A DNA stretch of 64,000 nucleotides from Longimicrobiaceae bacterium (GTDB lineage Bacteria > Gemmatimonadota > Gemmatimonadetes > Longimicrobiales > Longimicrobiaceae). Location: contig DASVBS010000060.1 of assembly GCA_036375715.1 (NCBI GenBank), forward strand, positions 124,001 through 188,000, written 5' to 3'. Within the stretch, counting starts at the first letter, position 1. Every line of letters begins with the position of its first letter. The notes beneath the pieces were generated by a model. The model searched no databases, was not told the DNA's origin, and saw only the letters and a program-made list of their open reading frames with translations. Positions 62,131-64,000 of this stretch are shown here, piece after piece. The translations under genes and the position numbers were made by a program.

Positions 62131-63518
62131 GTATCTTCTCCTGGCCGGCCTCGGAAGTTGCCGCGGCGCTGAACCTTCCCGCGCCGGCGGGAGAGGAGGT
62201 CGTCTTCCCGCGCGTCTCGACCGACACGCGGACGCTGCAGGCCGGCGACCTCTTCGTGGCTCTGAAGGGGGCGCGCTTCGATGCCCACACCATGCTCTCA
62301 GAAGCCGCGTCGGCGGGGGCGGCCGGGGCGGTGGTGAGCCACATCCCGGCGGACGCGCCCCGCTCCCTCCACTACTTCGTCGTTGCCGATACGTTGCATG
62401 CGCTGGGCGCACTTGCCCGGCATCGTCGTGACCGCACCGCCGCGAGGGTCGTCGGCGTGGTGGGCAGCAACGGCAAGACGACCACAAAGGATCTCCTGCG
62501 GGCGGCCCTCTCTGGCACCTACGAGGTGCACGCCACCCAGGGAAACCTGAACAACCAGATCGGCGTCCCGCTCACGCTCCTGGCCGCTCCGGAGGAGGCC
62601 GAGGTGCTGGTGGTGGAGATGGGCACGAACGAGCCGGGAGAGATCGCCATTCTCAGCTCCATCGTCCGTCCGGACTACGTGGTGGTGACTTCGATTGGCG
62701 AGGAGCACCTGGAGAAGCTCGGGAGCCTGGAGGGAGTCCTGGAGGAAGAGCTCAGTGCGCTGCGCGGTCTCGGCCCCGAGGGCATGGCCTTCGTCGCAGA
62801 AGAGCCTGAAGCGCTGCCTCGCCGCGCGAGGGAGATACTGTCCCCCGATCGGGTACGCGTCGCCGGAGTCGGTCCGACCGCGCAGCTCCGACCGGACGGG
62901 GGGGCAGATGGCATTGAGGTGCTACCGGATGGCACCACCCGCTGGAGCTGGCGGGGTCATGCGGTGCACCTCCCCATACCCGGTCGTTTCAACGTGCGCA
63001 ACGCCCTCCTGGCCCTCGGCGTGGCTGTCGAGCTGAAGGTGTCGGAGGCTGAGGCGGTGCGCGGCATCGGTGAGGTGACCTCCGCGCGCCTCCGCGGGGA
63101 GTGGCAGCGGATCGGGAGCCTGCGGGTGCTCGCCGACTGCTACAACTCGAACCCCCCGAGCGTGCGGGAGGCGATCGAGCTCCTGGCATCCCTTCCGGCG
63201 GAGGGACCGAAGGTGGCCGTGCTGGGAACGATGCGGGAAATGGGGGTGCACACCGAAGCGCTCCACCGGCAGGTCGCGGAGCGGGTCCTCGACCGCCTGG
63301 GGAAGGGGATCGACGTGGTGGTGGCGACCGGGGCGTTTGTCGCGGCCTTCGACGGCGTGGCGCCGGGAGACGGGCGCATCATCCGTTGTATCGACCCCGT
63401 CGAAGCTTATCACGCGCTGGCCGGTCGTCTCAACGGCGACGAGACCATCCTGCTCAAAGCCTCCCGCGGCGAGGCGCTCGAGCGCTGGTTGCCGCTGCTC
63501 AGGAAGGAGTGGGAGTGA
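62127..63518 (+). CDS. murF: UDP-MurNAc-tripeptide D-Ala-D-Ala ligase MurF
   Basis: Adds D-Ala-D-Ala to complete the UDP-MurNAc-pentapeptide. Motifs are STDTRTLQAGDLFVALKG, GVVGSNGKTTTKDLL (P-loop), the MGTNEPGEIAILSSIVRPDYVVVTSIGEEHLEKLGS stretch and DCYNSNPPSV. The 463-residue length is normal. A TTG start at 62127 overlaps the murE stop (TTGA). An intergenic gap of 42 bases follows before mraY. Confidence 0.95.
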   Translation: MSIFSWPASEVAAALNLPAPAGEEVVFPRVSTDTRTLQAGDLFVALKGARFDAHTMLSEAASAGAAGAVVSHIPADAPRSLHYFVVADTLHALGALARHRRDRTAARVVGVVGSNGKTTTKDLLRAALSGTYEVHATQGNLNNQIGVPLTLLAAPEEAEVLVVEMGTNEPGEIAILSSIVRPDYVVVTSIGEEHLEKLGSLEGVLEEELSALRGLGPEGMAFVAEEPEALPRRAREILSPDRVRVAGVGPTAQLRPDGGADGIEVLPDGTTRWSWRGHAVHLPIPGRFNVRNALLALGVAVELKVSEAEAVRGIGEVTSARLRGEWQRIGSLRVLADCYNSNPPSVREAIELLASLPAEGPKVAVLGTMREMGVHTEALHRQVAERVLDRLGKGIDVVVATGAFVAAFDGVAPGDGRIIRCIDPVEAYHALAGRLNGDETILLKASRGEALERWLPLLRKEWE

Positions 63519-63560
63519 TTCGCGAGTTGCCGATCGTCACACGCTAGAGCCGGAAAACCA

Positions 63561-64000
63561 TTGCTCTACCACTTCCTGGTTCCACTGGCGGAGTACCACA
63601 TCGTCTTCAACCTCTTCCGCTACCAGACCTTTCGGGCGGCGGGAGCGGTGGTGACGGCCTTCCTGGTCGCCTTCTACCTGGGACCGCCGATCATCCGGCG
63701 CCTGCGCATGCTGAAGGTGGGACAGGTGGTGCGGACGGAAGGGCCGCGTACGCACCTGGGGAAATCGGGCACGCCCACCATGGGCGGGGTGCTCATCGTG
63801 CTCGCCACGGTGATCCCTACGATCCTGTGGGCCGACCTGACCAACCCCTACACGATCACCGCCATGATCGTGCTGGTCTGGCTGGGCGCGCTCGGCTTCA
63901 TGGACGATTACCTCAAAGTCGTCCGCAAGAAGACCGAGGGGCTGGTCGGTCGTTACAAGATCATCGGGCAGGTCTCCATCGGTATGCTGCTGGGCATCGC
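63561..64000 (+). CDS. mraY: Phospho-MurNAc-pentapeptide translocase MraY, N-terminal part
   Basis: Transfers phospho-MurNAc-pentapeptide to undecaprenyl phosphate to form lipid I. The visible 146 residues show membrane segments and the family signatures GTPTMGGVLIVL, the catalytic DDY of GFMDDYLKV, and KTEGLVGRYKIIGQ. A TTG start at 63561 gives LYHFLVPLAEYHIVFN, the usual N-terminus. The gene runs past the end of the window. It is the last visible gene of the mra cluster. Confidence 0.94.
   Translation, partial: MLYHFLVPLAEYHIVFNLFRYQTFRAAGAVVTAFLVAFYLGPPIIRRLRMLKVGQVVRTEGPRTHLGKSGTPTMGGVLIVLATVIPTILWADLTNPYTITAMIVLVWLGALGFMDDYLKVVRKKTEGLVGRYKIIGQVSIGMLLGI

Noticed and set aside
63515-63547. 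Short peptide frame between murF and mraY
   Set aside because: Only 10 codons, without a ribosome site; likely just the murF-mraY gap.

Overview
The window is high-GC DNA, densely coding and mostly on the + strand. It looks like a diderm environmental bacterium: lipoprotein signal peptidase, lipoproteins, an ExbB/ExbD energy-transduction set, and a MurE with the DNPR motif that goes with meso-diaminopimelate. The gene content (Minf_1886-family protein, DUF4388/PATAN proteins, an MglA-type GTPase inside a chemosensory operon, many TPR proteins) suggests Gemmatimonadota, possibly Longimicrobium-like. That is an inference from gene families; no rRNA is present to confirm it.

Layout. 1-5.9 kb: the end of inositol-3-phosphate synthase, then YigZ, a Minf_1886 protein, a zinc ribbon, the NAD(P)H-hydrate repair fusion enzyme, enolase and an FtsB/DivIC-like protein. 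5.9-6.2 kb: two CAU tRNAs with promoter and terminator. 6.2-7.0 kb: a small minus-strand unit (acidic protein, 46-residue leader ORF, SWIM zinc finger). 7.2-16.0 kb: GDPD, BON protein, tilS-hpt-ftsH-folP-cdaA and an ExbB-ExbD-ExbD set. 16.1-23.1 kb: yggS-divIVA-punA-ileS-lspA-rluD, an order close to that of Gram-positive division loci, starting from a promoter that predicts a leaderless mRNA. 23.0-37.8 kb: a 14-gene overlapping chemosensory operon (CheW, CheY, CheA, CheC, TPR, DUF4388, roadblock, MglA, DnaA-like ATPase, DUF4388-TPR, CheR, CheD, CheW-like, TPR) without a receptor or CheB. 37.7-40.4 kb: a membrane metallopeptidase, a decayed low-GC luxR-type gene between inverted repeat arrays, a small membrane protein and tRNA-Val. 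40.6-51.3 kb: accessory metabolism and transport (RarD, CE15-like esterase, NSS transporter plus MetS, VOC dioxygenases, flavin reductase, MarR regulator, MATE pump, MliC-like lipoprotein, zinc ribbon). 51.3-56.8 kb: GlgX, a TPR lipoprotein and a lipid kinase. 56.8 kb to the end: the division/cell-wall cluster mraZ-rsmH-ftsL-ftsI-murE-murF-mraY with its promoter and MraZ boxes.

Three observations stand out. (1) The chemosensory operon joins a CheA pathway to an MglA/roadblock GTPase module and a DnaA-derived ATPase that has lost its DNA-binding domain. (2) IleRS carries a swapped GXHH form of the HIGH motif, which in type-2 IleRS is linked to very high mupirocin resistance. (3) At least five intergenic places carry short 7-8 bp tandem arrays, each facing a complementary inverted array. 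The unit sequence differs between places but the architecture is the same, and two arrays run into the 3' ends of genes and provide their stop codons.

All boundaries and functions are read by eye from the sequence and its translations; no database search was run.
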